A stretch of 64,000 bases of DNA from Ruminococcus sp. YE282 (lineage in GTDB: Bacteria; Bacillota; Clostridia; Oscillospirales; Acutalibacteraceae), in NCBI GenBank assembly GCA_900101355.1, contig FMUV01000002.1:62001-126000 (forward strand). Direction: 5' to 3'. Position 1 is the first letter of the stretch. Every line of letters starts with the position of its first letter. This document shows positions 28,758 to 37,270 of this stretch, piece by piece. The position numbers and the translations under genes are program-made. The notes beneath the pieces are model-generated. The model was given only the letters and a program-made list of their open reading frames with translations. It did no database searches and had not been told where the DNA came from.

Positions 28758-30805
28758 ACCCTGCCAAATTGTTTTTCAAGCTCACTTTTTTTCATAACAA
28801 AACAAATAGGTCTTCCGTGAGGACAATACTTGATATTAGGATTATCTTCAAGTCTTTTTACAATATCAATCAACTCTTCCGGAGTGCTTCTGTCGCCTGC
28901 TTTAATAGCTGTTCGGCAAGCAACATTGTGATAAAACCAATCCATTTTTTCTGTAAAGATGTCATTTTTGCCCTGTGCAATATAATCAGACATTTCAACA
29001 ATACTGTCGGTTATTTCAGAAGCGTCAAGATACTGCGGAGCACTGCGTACTATTACGGAGCTGTTTCCGAAATCTTCAACATCAAAGGCGCAATTTTTGA
29101 ACATTTCAAGGTTATTAATTGCGGCATCATATTCTGCCTTTCCAAGCGTTACCGTTACCGGCTGAAGCAGAATCTGAGAAAAGGATGCCGCTTTTTCTGC
29201 CTTTAACTGTTCATAAATCATTCGTTCGTGAGCAGCGTGTTTATCAATAAAAATAACCTCGTTTTTATTTTTTTCCGCAATTATGTATGTACCGAAAACC
29301 TCGCCGATATATCTGATTACGTTTTCGTCTTTTTGTATAAGCCTAATTTCGTTATCATCTTTAACTTCAACTTTTGATTCAGCTTGCTTTTCCTGCGTAA
29401 TCACAGGAGGATTGTAAGGAATATCAATATTTTTAACTTCATTTGATTCGGATTCATCAACAAATATATTAATGTCTGCATTTTTAGAGTAGCTTTGTTC
29501 TCTTTTTGCGTTATTAATTGCCTGCTTTGAATACAAATCAAACGGAGCCTGACTGTCTGAAACTTTTAAATTATCAATATTAACCGTTTTTTGAAGCTTT
29601 GGCTTAGGCTCGGTAAACTCAACGGATTCAAAAGGATTAAACTCATTATTCTGTCTGAGATTTTGCGCTTTGAGTTTGATTTCCTGATTTTGTTTTTGTT
29701 CTGTGATTCTGTTGGTATTTTGATGTTTAAGAACAACATCCGCATTTTCAAACGGATTGAATTTTTTAATATAATTAAAAGCGGAGTCTGTTTTGAACAC
29801 AGCCTGCTTTCTGTCGTCGAATTTCATCAATGACGATTTTACCGCATGATACACTGCGTCAAACACGGGGCGTTCGTTAATAAACCTAACCTCGATTTTT
29901 GCAGGGTGAACATTTACGTCAATAAGCTCATACGGCAGTTCAATGTTCAGAACACATGACGGGAACTTGCCAACCATAATTGAGCCTTTGAAAGCTTCCT
30001 CAATTGCAGCCATTGCAGTTCTGGTCTTAACATAACGGCCGTTAATAAAGAAATTCTGCATATTTCTGTTGGGACGTGAATAGACAGGCTTTGAAATATA
30101 GCCTGTTATTTTAATTGAATCAAGCTGGTAGTCAACAGGAATAAGTCCATTAGCAAAATCACGTCCGAACACCGAATATATTGCAGACATTAACTTTCCG
30201 TCACCGTAAGTTTTAAGAACCTGTTTTCCGTCACGAATATATGTGAATGCAATTTCAGGATGAGAAAGGGCTGTTTTATCAATTATATTTGATACGGCGT
30301 TCCCCTCTGAAATATCCTTTTTCAAAAATTTGGCACGAGCCGGAATGTTATAAAAAAGGTCTCTTATAACAAATGTTGTCCCGTTAGGACAGCCTGCCTC
30401 TTCAAAACTTTTTTCTTCTCCGCCCTCAATAATATATGAAGTGCCTATTTCATCATTTATATTTTTAGTTATAAGTTGAAGGCGTGATACCGCACAAATG
30501 GAAGCAAGCGCTTCACCCCTGAAGCCGAGTGTTGAAATGCTTTCAAGGTCGGTTTCCACTTTTACTTTGCTTGTGGCGTGGCGCAAAAAAGCAACCTTTA
30601 CATCATCTCTTGCAATTCCGCAGCCGTCATCGGAAACACGCATAAAGGTAGTTCCGCCGTGCTTGATTTCTACCGTAATGTGTTTTGAGCCTGCATCTAT
30701 TGAATTTTCAACCAATTCCTTTATGACAGATGCCGGGCGTTCAACAACTTCGCCTGCTGCAATTAATTCTGCAACATGCTTATCAAGAACATTAATAACT
30801 CCCAT
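28754..30805 (-). CDS. mutL: DNA mismatch repair protein MutL
   Basis: 683 residues from the ATG at 30805 (AAGGTGG 8 nt upstream). The N-terminal GHKL ATPase has ELVENSIDAG, SDDGCGI and GFRGEALASI. A long, charged linker spans about 340-500. The C-terminal domain has DKHAAHERMIYE near residue 520, the metal-binding endonuclease motif of MutL proteins in bacteria without MutH, and CPHGRPICF near the end. Encoded directly after mutS, 33 bp away, and translationally coupled to miaA. Confidence 0.96.
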   Translation of the reverse strand: MGVINVLDKHVAELIAAGEVVERPASVIKELVENSIDAGSKHITVEIKHGGTTFMRVSDDGCGIARDDVKVAFLRHATSKVKVETDLESISTLGFRGEALASICAVSRLQLITKNINDEIGTSYIIEGGEEKSFEEAGCPNGTTFVIRDLFYNIPARAKFLKKDISEGNAVSNIIDKTALSHPEIAFTYIRDGKQVLKTYGDGKLMSAIYSVFGRDFANGLIPVDYQLDSIKITGYISKPVYSRPNRNMQNFFINGRYVKTRTAMAAIEEAFKGSIMVGKFPSCVLNIELPYELIDVNVHPAKIEVRFINERPVFDAVYHAVKSSLMKFDDRKQAVFKTDSAFNYIKKFNPFENADVVLKHQNTNRITEQKQNQEIKLKAQNLRQNNEFNPFESVEFTEPKPKLQKTVNIDNLKVSDSQAPFDLYSKQAINNAKREQSYSKNADINIFVDESESNEVKNIDIPYNPPVITQEKQAESKVEVKDDNEIRLIQKDENVIRYIGEVFGTYIIAEKNKNEVIFIDKHAAHERMIYEQLKAEKAASFSQILLQPVTVTLGKAEYDAAINNLEMFKNCAFDVEDFGNSSVIVRSAPQYLDASEITDSIVEMSDYIAQGKNDIFTEKMDWFYHNVACRTAIKAGDRSTPEELIDIVKRLEDNPNIKYCPHGRPICFVMKKSELEKQFGRV

Positions 30806-30838
30806 ATGCGTCACCACCTTTTATATAGACCATCGAAA

Positions 30839-33427
30839 TTAAATCATTTTTTTAAGTTCATAAAGCAAATTCAAAGCTTCAATCGGAGTAAGCGTGTTTA
30901 TATCAACTGAATTAATCTTATCAATAATCGGCGTCTGTGCAGACGATATAAGACTTAGCTGCATATCGTCACTTTCATGAGACTTTTCGGTCTTAATTTC
31001 AGATTTTCCGCTTTCAAGCTCGGACAAAATTTCTTTTGCACGATTAATAATCGACTGCGGTACGCCTGCAAGTTTTGCAACTTCTATTCCGTAACTGTCG
31101 TCTGCTCCGCCCTTTACAATGCGGCGCAAGAACGTAATGTCATCGCCGCGCTTTTTTACGGCTATGCTGTAATTCTTTACCCCGTCAAGCAAATCTTCCA
31201 TAACGGTGAGTTCGTGATAATGTGTGGCAAAAAGAGTCTTGGCACCGAGTTTTTTCTTATCTGCACAAAATTCAAGAACAGCCCTTGCAATGCTCATTCC
31301 GTCAAAGGTGGAAGTTCCTCTGCCTATTTCGTCAAGAATAAGCAAACTTTTTGATGTTGCGGTCTTAACAATATTTGCAACTTCGTTCATCTCAACCATA
31401 AACGTTGACTGACCCGAAGCCAAGTCATCGGAAGCGCCAACTCGGGTAAAGATGCTGTCTACAATACCAATCTCGGCAGACGAAGCAGGAACAAAACTGC
31501 CTATTTGTGCAAGCAAAACTATGAGGGCAATTTGCCTCATATACGTTGATTTGCCCGCCATATTCGGTCCGGTTATTATTGCCACTCTGTCGGAATTGCT
31601 GTCAAGATAAACATCATTCGGTACAAACGGCGCGTCTTTAAGCAGAGCCTCAACCACAGGATGACGTGAATCCTTAATCTTTATTGATGACGATTGATTG
31701 ACATACGGACGAATATAGCAATTATCGGAAGCAACATTTGCAAGCGAAGTAATTACATCAAGGGTTGCGATTGCCTTTGCGGTATTCTGAATACGTTCAA
31801 GATTTTCGGCAACTTGGGTTCTGACGGATTCAAAAATTGAATACTCCATTGCGACAGACCTGTCTTTTGCACCGAGTATTCTGGATTCAACTTCTTTTAA
31901 ATCCTGAGTTATATATCTCTCACAATTAGTAAGAGTTTGTTTCCTGATATAAGTATCGGGAACCTGAGATTTGTACGAATTGGAAACCTCTATGTAATAA
32001 CCGAACACTCTGTTATATCCGACCTTGAGCTTGGGAATTCCTGTCGCCTCACGCTGTTCAGCCTCAATTTGGGCAAGGATTTCCTTTGAATTATTCATAT
32101 CGTTCGTTACGCTGTCAAGCTCGGTATTATATCCTCGCTTTATCATTCCGCCCTCACGCACGGTAAACGGCGGATCGTCAACAATTGAGCTTTCAATCAA
32201 AGTATGAATATCATCAAGTATGTCAATATTTTTATGTATATATTTCAGATATGCGGCATTACAGCCCGAAGTCAGCTCGGAAATTTTGGGCAAAGTTTGA
32301 ATTGCCGAACACAAAGAACGCAAGTCTCTTGCGTTGGCAGAACCGTAGACAATTTTTGTCATAAGTCTTTCTATATCAAATATGCCTGTGATTTCCTCGG
32401 TAATTTCAAGCCTTAGCACATTGTTATTTACAAGTTCCTCAACAGCACTCTGGCGGTTATTTATTGAGGTTATGTTCATCAGCGGGTGCTCAAGCCACGA
32501 ACGAATAAGCCTCTTGCCCATTGCTGTTTTTGTTTTATCTATTACCCAAAGCAGCGAACCCTTTTTTTCTTTTGTAAGCATTGTTTGCGTAAGTTCAAGA
32601 TTGCGCTGAGTATTATAATCAAGTTTCATATATTGGCTTTCACTGAAAAGCTCAATATGACTTATTCTCTCAAGACCGCTTTTCTGCGTGTCTTTCAAAT
32701 AATTAATAAGTGCACCGATTGCAGATACAAGGGAGGTTTTGTCCGCAACATTTTGCGATTCGTCGCCGAACTGATTCTGAACGGTGTTAAGGCAAGTTTC
32801 AAAGTCAAATTTAGAATCCTCAAGCATCTCAACACCGGCGGAAAGTTTGTTCTTGATAAACGACGGAAGTTCCTTAATATTTACAATGTCTCCGCCAATT
32901 AAAATTTCACGTGGATTATAACTTGAAAGCTGGCTTGTAAGAACATTATAAAAGCCTTTTCCCGAAACCTCGGTAGCATATAATTCTCCTGTGGAAATAT
33001 CGCAAAAACACAAACCAAGCTTTTTATCTTTGGAGAACATACAACAAATGTAGTTGTTTTTTCCCTCGTCAAGCATACTTTGCTCAAGAACCGTTCCCGG
33101 AGTAATAACACGAATTATATCACGCTTTACAAGACCTTTTGCCTTTGCAGGGTCTTCGGTCTGCTCACATATCGCAACCTTATAACCCTTGGCAACAAGG
33201 CGGGCAATATATCCCTCACAACTGTGAAAAGGAACTCCGCACATCGGGGCACGTTCTTCTTGTCCGCAGTCACGGCCTGTCAGTGTGAGTTCAAGTTCCT
33301 TTGAAGCGAGCTTGGCGTCATCATAGAACATTTCGTAGAAATCTCCAAGTCGAAAGAAAAGGATACTATCCTTGTTTTCTTCTTTTATTTTAAAATATTG
33401 TTTCATCATTGGAGATAACTCCGCCAT
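30839..33427 (-). CDS. mutS: DNA mismatch repair protein MutS
   Basis: Recognises base mismatches and small loops and recruits MutL. 862 residues, typical of MutS1. N-terminal mismatch-reading motif FFRLGDFYEMF near residue 25; ATPase with Walker A GPNMAGKSTYMRQ near 618, signature STFMVEMNE and Walker B LLILDEIGRGTSTFDG, followed by FATHYHELT. AGGGGAG precedes the ATG. First of the mutSL pair. Confidence 0.97.
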   Translation of the reverse strand: MAELSPMMKQYFKIKEENKDSILFFRLGDFYEMFYDDAKLASKELELTLTGRDCGQEERAPMCGVPFHSCEGYIARLVAKGYKVAICEQTEDPAKAKGLVKRDIIRVITPGTVLEQSMLDEGKNNYICCMFSKDKKLGLCFCDISTGELYATEVSGKGFYNVLTSQLSSYNPREILIGGDIVNIKELPSFIKNKLSAGVEMLEDSKFDFETCLNTVQNQFGDESQNVADKTSLVSAIGALINYLKDTQKSGLERISHIELFSESQYMKLDYNTQRNLELTQTMLTKEKKGSLLWVIDKTKTAMGKRLIRSWLEHPLMNITSINNRQSAVEELVNNNVLRLEITEEITGIFDIERLMTKIVYGSANARDLRSLCSAIQTLPKISELTSGCNAAYLKYIHKNIDILDDIHTLIESSIVDDPPFTVREGGMIKRGYNTELDSVTNDMNNSKEILAQIEAEQREATGIPKLKVGYNRVFGYYIEVSNSYKSQVPDTYIRKQTLTNCERYITQDLKEVESRILGAKDRSVAMEYSIFESVRTQVAENLERIQNTAKAIATLDVITSLANVASDNCYIRPYVNQSSSIKIKDSRHPVVEALLKDAPFVPNDVYLDSNSDRVAIITGPNMAGKSTYMRQIALIVLLAQIGSFVPASSAEIGIVDSIFTRVGASDDLASGQSTFMVEMNEVANIVKTATSKSLLILDEIGRGTSTFDGMSIARAVLEFCADKKKLGAKTLFATHYHELTVMEDLLDGVKNYSIAVKKRGDDITFLRRIVKGGADDSYGIEVAKLAGVPQSIINRAKEILSELESGKSEIKTEKSHESDDMQLSLISSAQTPIIDKINSVDINTLTPIEALNLLYELKKMI

Positions 33428-33463
33428 ATTCTCACTCCCCTAAACTATACTAAATGCCGTTAA

Positions 33464-33871
33464 TCAGTGACAGCTGCCGCAGGTTTCACAGCTGCCTGAA
33501 CAAGACGACTGTGAATAATCGGCAGTATCAGGGTCTGCACCCTCAGCAGACTGCTGTACTATTGCAAGCACTCTGTTGGCAACCGCATCAAACTCTTCTT
33601 TTGCAGAGTTGTATGCAATCATATTTTCGTTGGACATAATCTTTGAGTATACCTCACGCATCTCAGTGTTTAGCTGAGAAAGCTTGTCCTGGTCTCTTTC
33701 CTTTTTGGAAGCCTCATTGTTTATTGACATTCTTTTAAGGTTAAACTCACCGATAAGGCTCTGAAGTTCTATATCGGCGTCAGCCTTATCCTGAACTTCG
33801 TGAAGCTTAATATAGCTTTCTTCCTGCTGAATAGCCTTTCCGAGTTCTCTTGCCAATGCAATAATATTCAT
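33464..33871 (-). CDS. ricA: RicA/YmcA-like protein (YlbF/YmcA family) with cysteine tail
   Basis: 135-residue helical protein of the YlbF/YmcA family. In Bacillus these proteins join YaaT in a complex that carries Fe-S clusters and controls mRNA processing by RNase Y, and ymcA follows miaB there as here. The body is helical (about 1-110, with FNLKRMSINNEASKK and NMIAYNSAKEEFDAV). The last 12 residues hold Cys124, Cys128, Cys131 and Cys134, separated by Ser/Gly, a plausible metal or cluster site. The miaB stop is 12 bp upstream. Confidence 0.82.
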   Translation of the reverse strand: MNIIALARELGKAIQQEESYIKLHEVQDKADADIELQSLIGEFNLKRMSINNEASKKERDQDKLSQLNTEMREVYSKIMSNENMIAYNSAKEEFDAVANRVLAIVQQSAEGADPDTADYSQSSCSGSCETCGSCH

Positions 33872-33883
33872 TTTATACCTCCG

Positions 33884-35296
33884 TTATACTAATTCGCCCT
33901 TTAAAATCCAATTGCGGGCTTTTGTGATTTTTACATTTTGGAATGTGCCGATTAATTCTTTCGGCGCTTCAAGCTCAACAATTATGTTACCGCTTGTACG
34001 AGCCTCAAGCTCGTTATTTTTACCGGTTTCCTTTTCAATAAGAACCTTTTCGGTTTTTCCGACCATTGAAGAACAGCGTTTTGCAGCAATTTCTTCCTGC
34101 ACGTCAAGCAATTCTCTGAACCATTTCGATTTTTCTTCATAAGGAATCGGGTCGTCCTTTTTTTCAGCCGGAGTACCTTTTCTTGGTGAAAAAATAAATG
34201 TAAACAATGAAGTAAATTCAACTTCTTTTATGAGCGAAAGAGTTTGTTTGAAATCTTCATAGGTTTCACCCGGAAAACCGACAATTATATCGCTTGTAAG
34301 TGACAGACCGTCAATCTTTTCCTTGGCATAATTTATTGTTTCAAGGTATTTCTTTCTGTCATAATGGCGGTTCATAGCTTTTAAGATTCTGTCCGAACCG
34401 CTTTGAAAAGGAAGGTGAAGATGTCTGCTTATATGAGTTCCGTCGGCAATTGCGTCAATCAATTCTTTTGAGCAATCCTTAGGATGCGAAGTCATAAATC
34501 TGAGCCAATAGTCGCCGTCAATTGAATCAATGCTCTTAAGAAGCTGAGCGAACGACACCTTGTTTTCAAGGGTTTTGCCGTAAGAATTGACATTTTGACC
34601 GAGCAATGTAATATCCTTATACCCGGACTTTATCATTTGACTTGCTTCGCTTATAATAATATCCTTTTCACGGCTGCGTTCTCTGCCGCGTACATACGGC
34701 ACAATACAGTATGTGCAAAAATTATTGCAACCATACATTATTGGAAGCCAACCCTTAAAAGTGCCGTCACGGCGAACGGGAATCCCCTCGTATATCTTAT
34801 TATCGTCATTACCGCGTTCAAACACACGCTTGCCGTTTACAAGTGAATTGTACATAAGCTCAGGAAAATGATGCAGAGAATGTGTTCCGAAAACAAGACC
34901 GACAAAAGGAAAACTTTTATAAATTCTGTTTGCAACGTGCTCCTGCTCCATCATACAACCGCAAAGCGCAATTAAAATCTGGGGATGTTTGCGCTTTAGG
35001 TTTTTGAGTGCGCCGACATTGCCGAAAACCCTGTCTTCTGCGTGTTCACGAACCGCACAGGTGTTAAAAAGGATAAAATCGGCGTTATCCGGAGAATCTG
35101 CAAAGTCAAATCCTGAGTCGCTTAGCATACCCTTTATTTTTTCGCTGTCGGCAACATTCTGTTGGCAACCGTAGGTGCGAATATAAGCAAGGGGCTTTTC
35201 TCCCCTTTTTCGTATTTCCATAATTTCCGCAATCAATTTCATATATTCTGACTGCGAATCAGACAGTTTATCCGGTTGGACAAGAGTTTCAGCCAA
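33884..35296 (-). CDS. miaB: tRNA-2-methylthio-N6-dimethylallyladenosine synthase MiaB
   Basis: Radical SAM methylthiotransferase acting on i6A37 in tRNA. The N-terminal UPF0004 domain has three cluster cysteines (RTYGCQQN, FNTCAVRE, LCGCMMEQ). The radical SAM domain has CNNFCTYCIVP, followed by RGRERSR. A TRAM domain is at the C-terminus (about 400-468). The start is a TTG at 35296 with GGAGG 7 nt upstream, giving 470 residues; no ATG fits. A promoter lies directly before it, making this the first gene of the mutS-mutL-miaA-sepF run. Confidence 0.95.
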   Translation of the reverse strand: MAETLVQPDKLSDSQSEYMKLIAEIMEIRKRGEKPLAYIRTYGCQQNVADSEKIKGMLSDSGFDFADSPDNADFILFNTCAVREHAEDRVFGNVGALKNLKRKHPQILIALCGCMMEQEHVANRIYKSFPFVGLVFGTHSLHHFPELMYNSLVNGKRVFERGNDDNKIYEGIPVRRDGTFKGWLPIMYGCNNFCTYCIVPYVRGRERSREKDIIISEASQMIKSGYKDITLLGQNVNSYGKTLENKVSFAQLLKSIDSIDGDYWLRFMTSHPKDCSKELIDAIADGTHISRHLHLPFQSGSDRILKAMNRHYDRKKYLETINYAKEKIDGLSLTSDIIVGFPGETYEDFKQTLSLIKEVEFTSLFTFIFSPRKGTPAEKKDDPIPYEEKSKWFRELLDVQEEIAAKRCSSMVGKTEKVLIEKETGKNNELEARTSGNIIVELEAPKELIGTFQNVKITKARNWILKGELV

Positions 35297-35335
35297 ATAA
35301 ATGCCTCCTAACCCATTATTAGTATTATCTTTGCT

Positions 35336-35364
35336 ATTATACCACAAGATATATAGATTTTCAA
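35336..35364 (-). promoter_or_regulatory. sigma-A promoter of the miaB operon
   Basis: On the minus strand TTGAAA, a 17-bp spacer and TATAAT, with TGG directly before the -10 (extended -10). About 35 bp before the ribosome site of miaB. Confidence 0.75.
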
Positions 35365-35389
35365 CCTAATTTGGCAGTAAAATATTTAA

Positions 35390-36049
35390 TTACTTCATCT
35401 GATAAAGATTGCCGTAGGACGACGGAACCGAACCGACAATTACCGTTTGAGCTATCTCATAGTCTGTTGTGTAAGTAATGGAACCCATATAATCAAGAGA
35501 AACTGTATTAATCTTGGAAGTTAAAAGAAGCTTTATGTGATGAACGGTCTGATTTATTCCTGCGTGTTCAAATGTACTGATAATTTCCGAATTGAAGCTT
35601 CCTGTAATACTCGTGCTAAAACTTAACATAGGACCTGCACCCGACAAAATCGAAATATTTGTAAAGGCTCCAAAAGGAATATTTACTTCGCAATCATAAA
35701 TTTTTGCAATCTCTTCCTGAGCGGATTCAGTGACCGCTACCTTGATTTTGTCAAGCTTTACGGTATCGGTCTCTATTGATTGCACATTACCTGATTCAGA
35801 ATATTTTATCAATGCAATATCGTTATAACTGTAATTTAGTTTCTCAAGGGCATTACTTACTGCTTGGCTGATTGCTCTGCTGGACATAATTTCCGATTGA
35901 TCACGTACAAACTCAGGCACAAATTCTTCAAGCTGACTTTCGCAAAGAACAATTAATCCTACCGTAAAGGTAATAAGAATTACAGACAATCTGAAAACAA
36001 ATCTTTTAAGCCTGAAAAACCTTTTCTTCCGTTTACAGCGATAAATCAA
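35390..36049 (-). CDS. yunB: Sporulation protein YunB
   Basis: YunB-family protein, in Bacillus a mother-cell (sigma-E) sporulation product. About 219 residues: a basic N-terminus, one transmembrane segment (about 20-37), then an extracytoplasmic domain with IMSSRAISQAVSNAL, VNIPFGAFTNIS and YTTDYEIAQTVIVG (near the end), as in the family. Start is uncertain: a TTG at 36049 with GAGGGG 9 nt upstream, or a GTG at 36058. Both lie in or beside the terminator of the preceding gene. Its presence points to a spore-forming ancestry. Confidence 0.85.
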   Translation of the reverse strand: MIYRCKRKKRFFRLKRFVFRLSVILITFTVGLIVLCESQLEEFVPEFVRDQSEIMSSRAISQAVSNALEKLNYSYNDIALIKYSESGNVQSIETDTVKLDKIKVAVTESAQEEIAKIYDCEVNIPFGAFTNISILSGAGPMLSFSTSITGSFNSEIISTFEHAGINQTVHHIKLLLTSKINTVSLDYMGSITYTTDYEIAQTVIVGSVPSSYGNLYQMK

Positions 36050-36085
36050 AAAAAACACCCCTCGTATATAATATACAAAGGGTGT
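36043..36085 (-). terminator. Terminator of efp/zinc-ribbon transcript overlapping the yunB start
   Basis: In the minus-strand RNA ACACCC pairs with GGGTGT and the inner GTATAT with ATATAC, with G-U pairs between, giving a stem of about 15 bp (36055-36085). Eight U follow. The right arm contains the GAGGGG that would be the yunB ribosome site, and the U-tract contains its start codon. Confidence 0.8.
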
Positions 36086-36099
36086 AATTATGTTAAGTT

Positions 36100-36600
36100 T
36101 TATTCAACGTCTGCTTCAGCGTCATCAGCTGTATGAGAACATTCCTCACAATCACAACCGTGGCCGCATTCATCTTCATCAAAGAGATCCGAAAAATCAA
36201 ACTCGAGAAGTTCACCACAGTTTGGACACTCAATTTCGCCTTCAAGAAGAACATCTTCTGAAACATTGAGCTTCTGTCCGCAAGAACCGCAGGTTACCTC
36301 ATAAAAAGGATTTTCTTCGTCTTCATAATCTTCTTCATCGTCACAATCACAACAATCATCGCAACCGCAGTTACAATCATCATCAAAAAGCTCAGTCTCG
36401 ACATCAGCCAAATCCTGGTCAATTTCATCAACCTGACCGCTTAAATCGTCATACAAATCTTCCATATCATTTACTGAATATGAGATATCGTCAAGCAAAT
36501 CAAGGATTGCGTTGATAACCTTAACCTCCGGCTTTGACTCGTCAAGGTTAAGTCCTTCGGCAAGACCTTTGATGTAAGAAATTTTTTCAGTTAAATTCAT
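36100..36600 (-). CDS. Acidic zinc-ribbon protein with CD1247-type N-terminal domain
   Basis: 166-residue protein seen across Clostridia next to efp; function unknown. Residues 1-70 form the helical N-terminal domain (EKISYIKGLAEGL). A Cys/Asp cluster at about 73-90 (DDCNCGCDDCCDCDDEE) follows, then a zinc ribbon CGSCGQKL...CPNCGELL (about 104-131), and a second cluster GHGCDCEECSH near 145-155. Very acidic overall, with about 14 cysteines. GGGAG precedes the ATG. Transcribed with efp (18 bp apart) and ended by a strong terminator. Confidence 0.8.
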   Translation of the reverse strand: MNLTEKISYIKGLAEGLNLDESKPEVKVINAILDLLDDISYSVNDMEDLYDDLSGQVDEIDQDLADVETELFDDDCNCGCDDCCDCDDEEDYEDEENPFYEVTCGSCGQKLNVSEDVLLEGEIECPNCGELLEFDFSDLFDEDECGHGCDCEECSHTADDAEADVE

Positions 36601-36618
36601 ATTTTTCTCCCGCAGAGA

Positions 36619-37176
36619 TTAAGCTCTGCCCATATACTCGCCTGTTCTTGTGTCAATCTGAATAACTTCGCCCTCGTCAATAAAGAGAGGAACCTTTATT
36701 TCTGCACCTGTTTCAAGAACAGCCGGCTTTGTTGCGTTTGTGGCTGTGTCGCCCTTGAAGCCCGGATCAGTCTTTGTAACCTTAAGTTCTACAAAGTTTG
36801 GCGGCTCAACACCGAACACATTGCCTTTGTATGAAAGCACCTTACAAACCATATTTTCTTTAACAAACTTAAAGCTGTCGCCGAGAACACTTTTGTTTAT
36901 AGGGAGCTGTTCCCAAGTTTCTGTATCCATAAAGTAATAAAGATCACCGTCTGAATAGCTGTACTCCATATCCTTTCTGTCAATAAATGCAGTAGGATAT
37001 TTATCATTAGGGTTGAAAGTTTTTTCAACAACTGCACCTGTAATTACATTTCTGATTTTAGTTCTTACAAAAGCAGCACCTTTACCCGGCTTTACATGCT
37101 GGAATTCAATAATTGAAACAACCTGTCCGTCCATTTCAAATGTAACGCCGTTTCTGAAATCACCTGCTGAAATCAT
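36619..37176 (-). CDS. efp: Elongation factor P
   Basis: Relieves ribosome stalling at polyproline stretches. 185 residues in three beta-barrel domains. The loop that enters the peptidyl-transferase centre reads [10 protein letters not shown], with Lys at the usual modified position (residue 32 by family numbering). The C-terminal [17 protein letters not shown] is the family signature. Own promoter upstream; aminopeptidase P precedes it, a pairing common in Firmicutes. No EpmA/EpmB-type modification genes are in the window. Confidence 0.97.
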   Translation of the reverse strand: MISAGDFRNGVTFEMDGQVVSIIEFQHVKPGKGAAFVRTKIRNVITGAVVEKTFNPNDKYPTAFIDRKDMEYSYSDGDLYYFMDTETWEQLPINKSVLGDSFKFVKENMVCKVLSYKGNVFGVEPPNFVELKVTKTDPGFKGDTATNATKPAVLETGAEIKVPLFIDEGEVIQIDTRTGEYMGRA

Positions 37177-37202
37177 TATTATAACCTCCTGATTATATTT
37201 TA

Positions 37203-37221
37203 TACAGTAAAATTCACTGTA
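37203..37221. repeat. Near-perfect 19-bp palindrome in the efp 5' UTR
   Basis: On the minus strand TACAGTGAA-T-TTTACTGTA, with 8 of 9 arm positions paired. It lies just after the predicted transcription start of efp and before its ribosome site. It may be an operator or a small RNA hairpin. Confidence 0.5.
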
Positions 37222-37236
37222 ACAATATCAAATAAC

Positions 37237-37265
37237 ATTATACATAAAACTAATTAAAAATGCAA
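37237..37265 (-). promoter_or_regulatory. sigma-A promoter of efp
   Basis: On the minus strand TTGCAT, a 17-bp spacer and TATAAT. It starts just outside the aminopeptidase P stop codon, about 60 bp before the efp ATG. Confidence 0.7.
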
Positions 37266-37270
37266 GCATT

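Noticed and set aside
28670..29206. 178-codon plus-strand frame opposite mutL/miaA
   Set aside because: Shadow of conserved coding sequence on the other strand, without a ribosome site.
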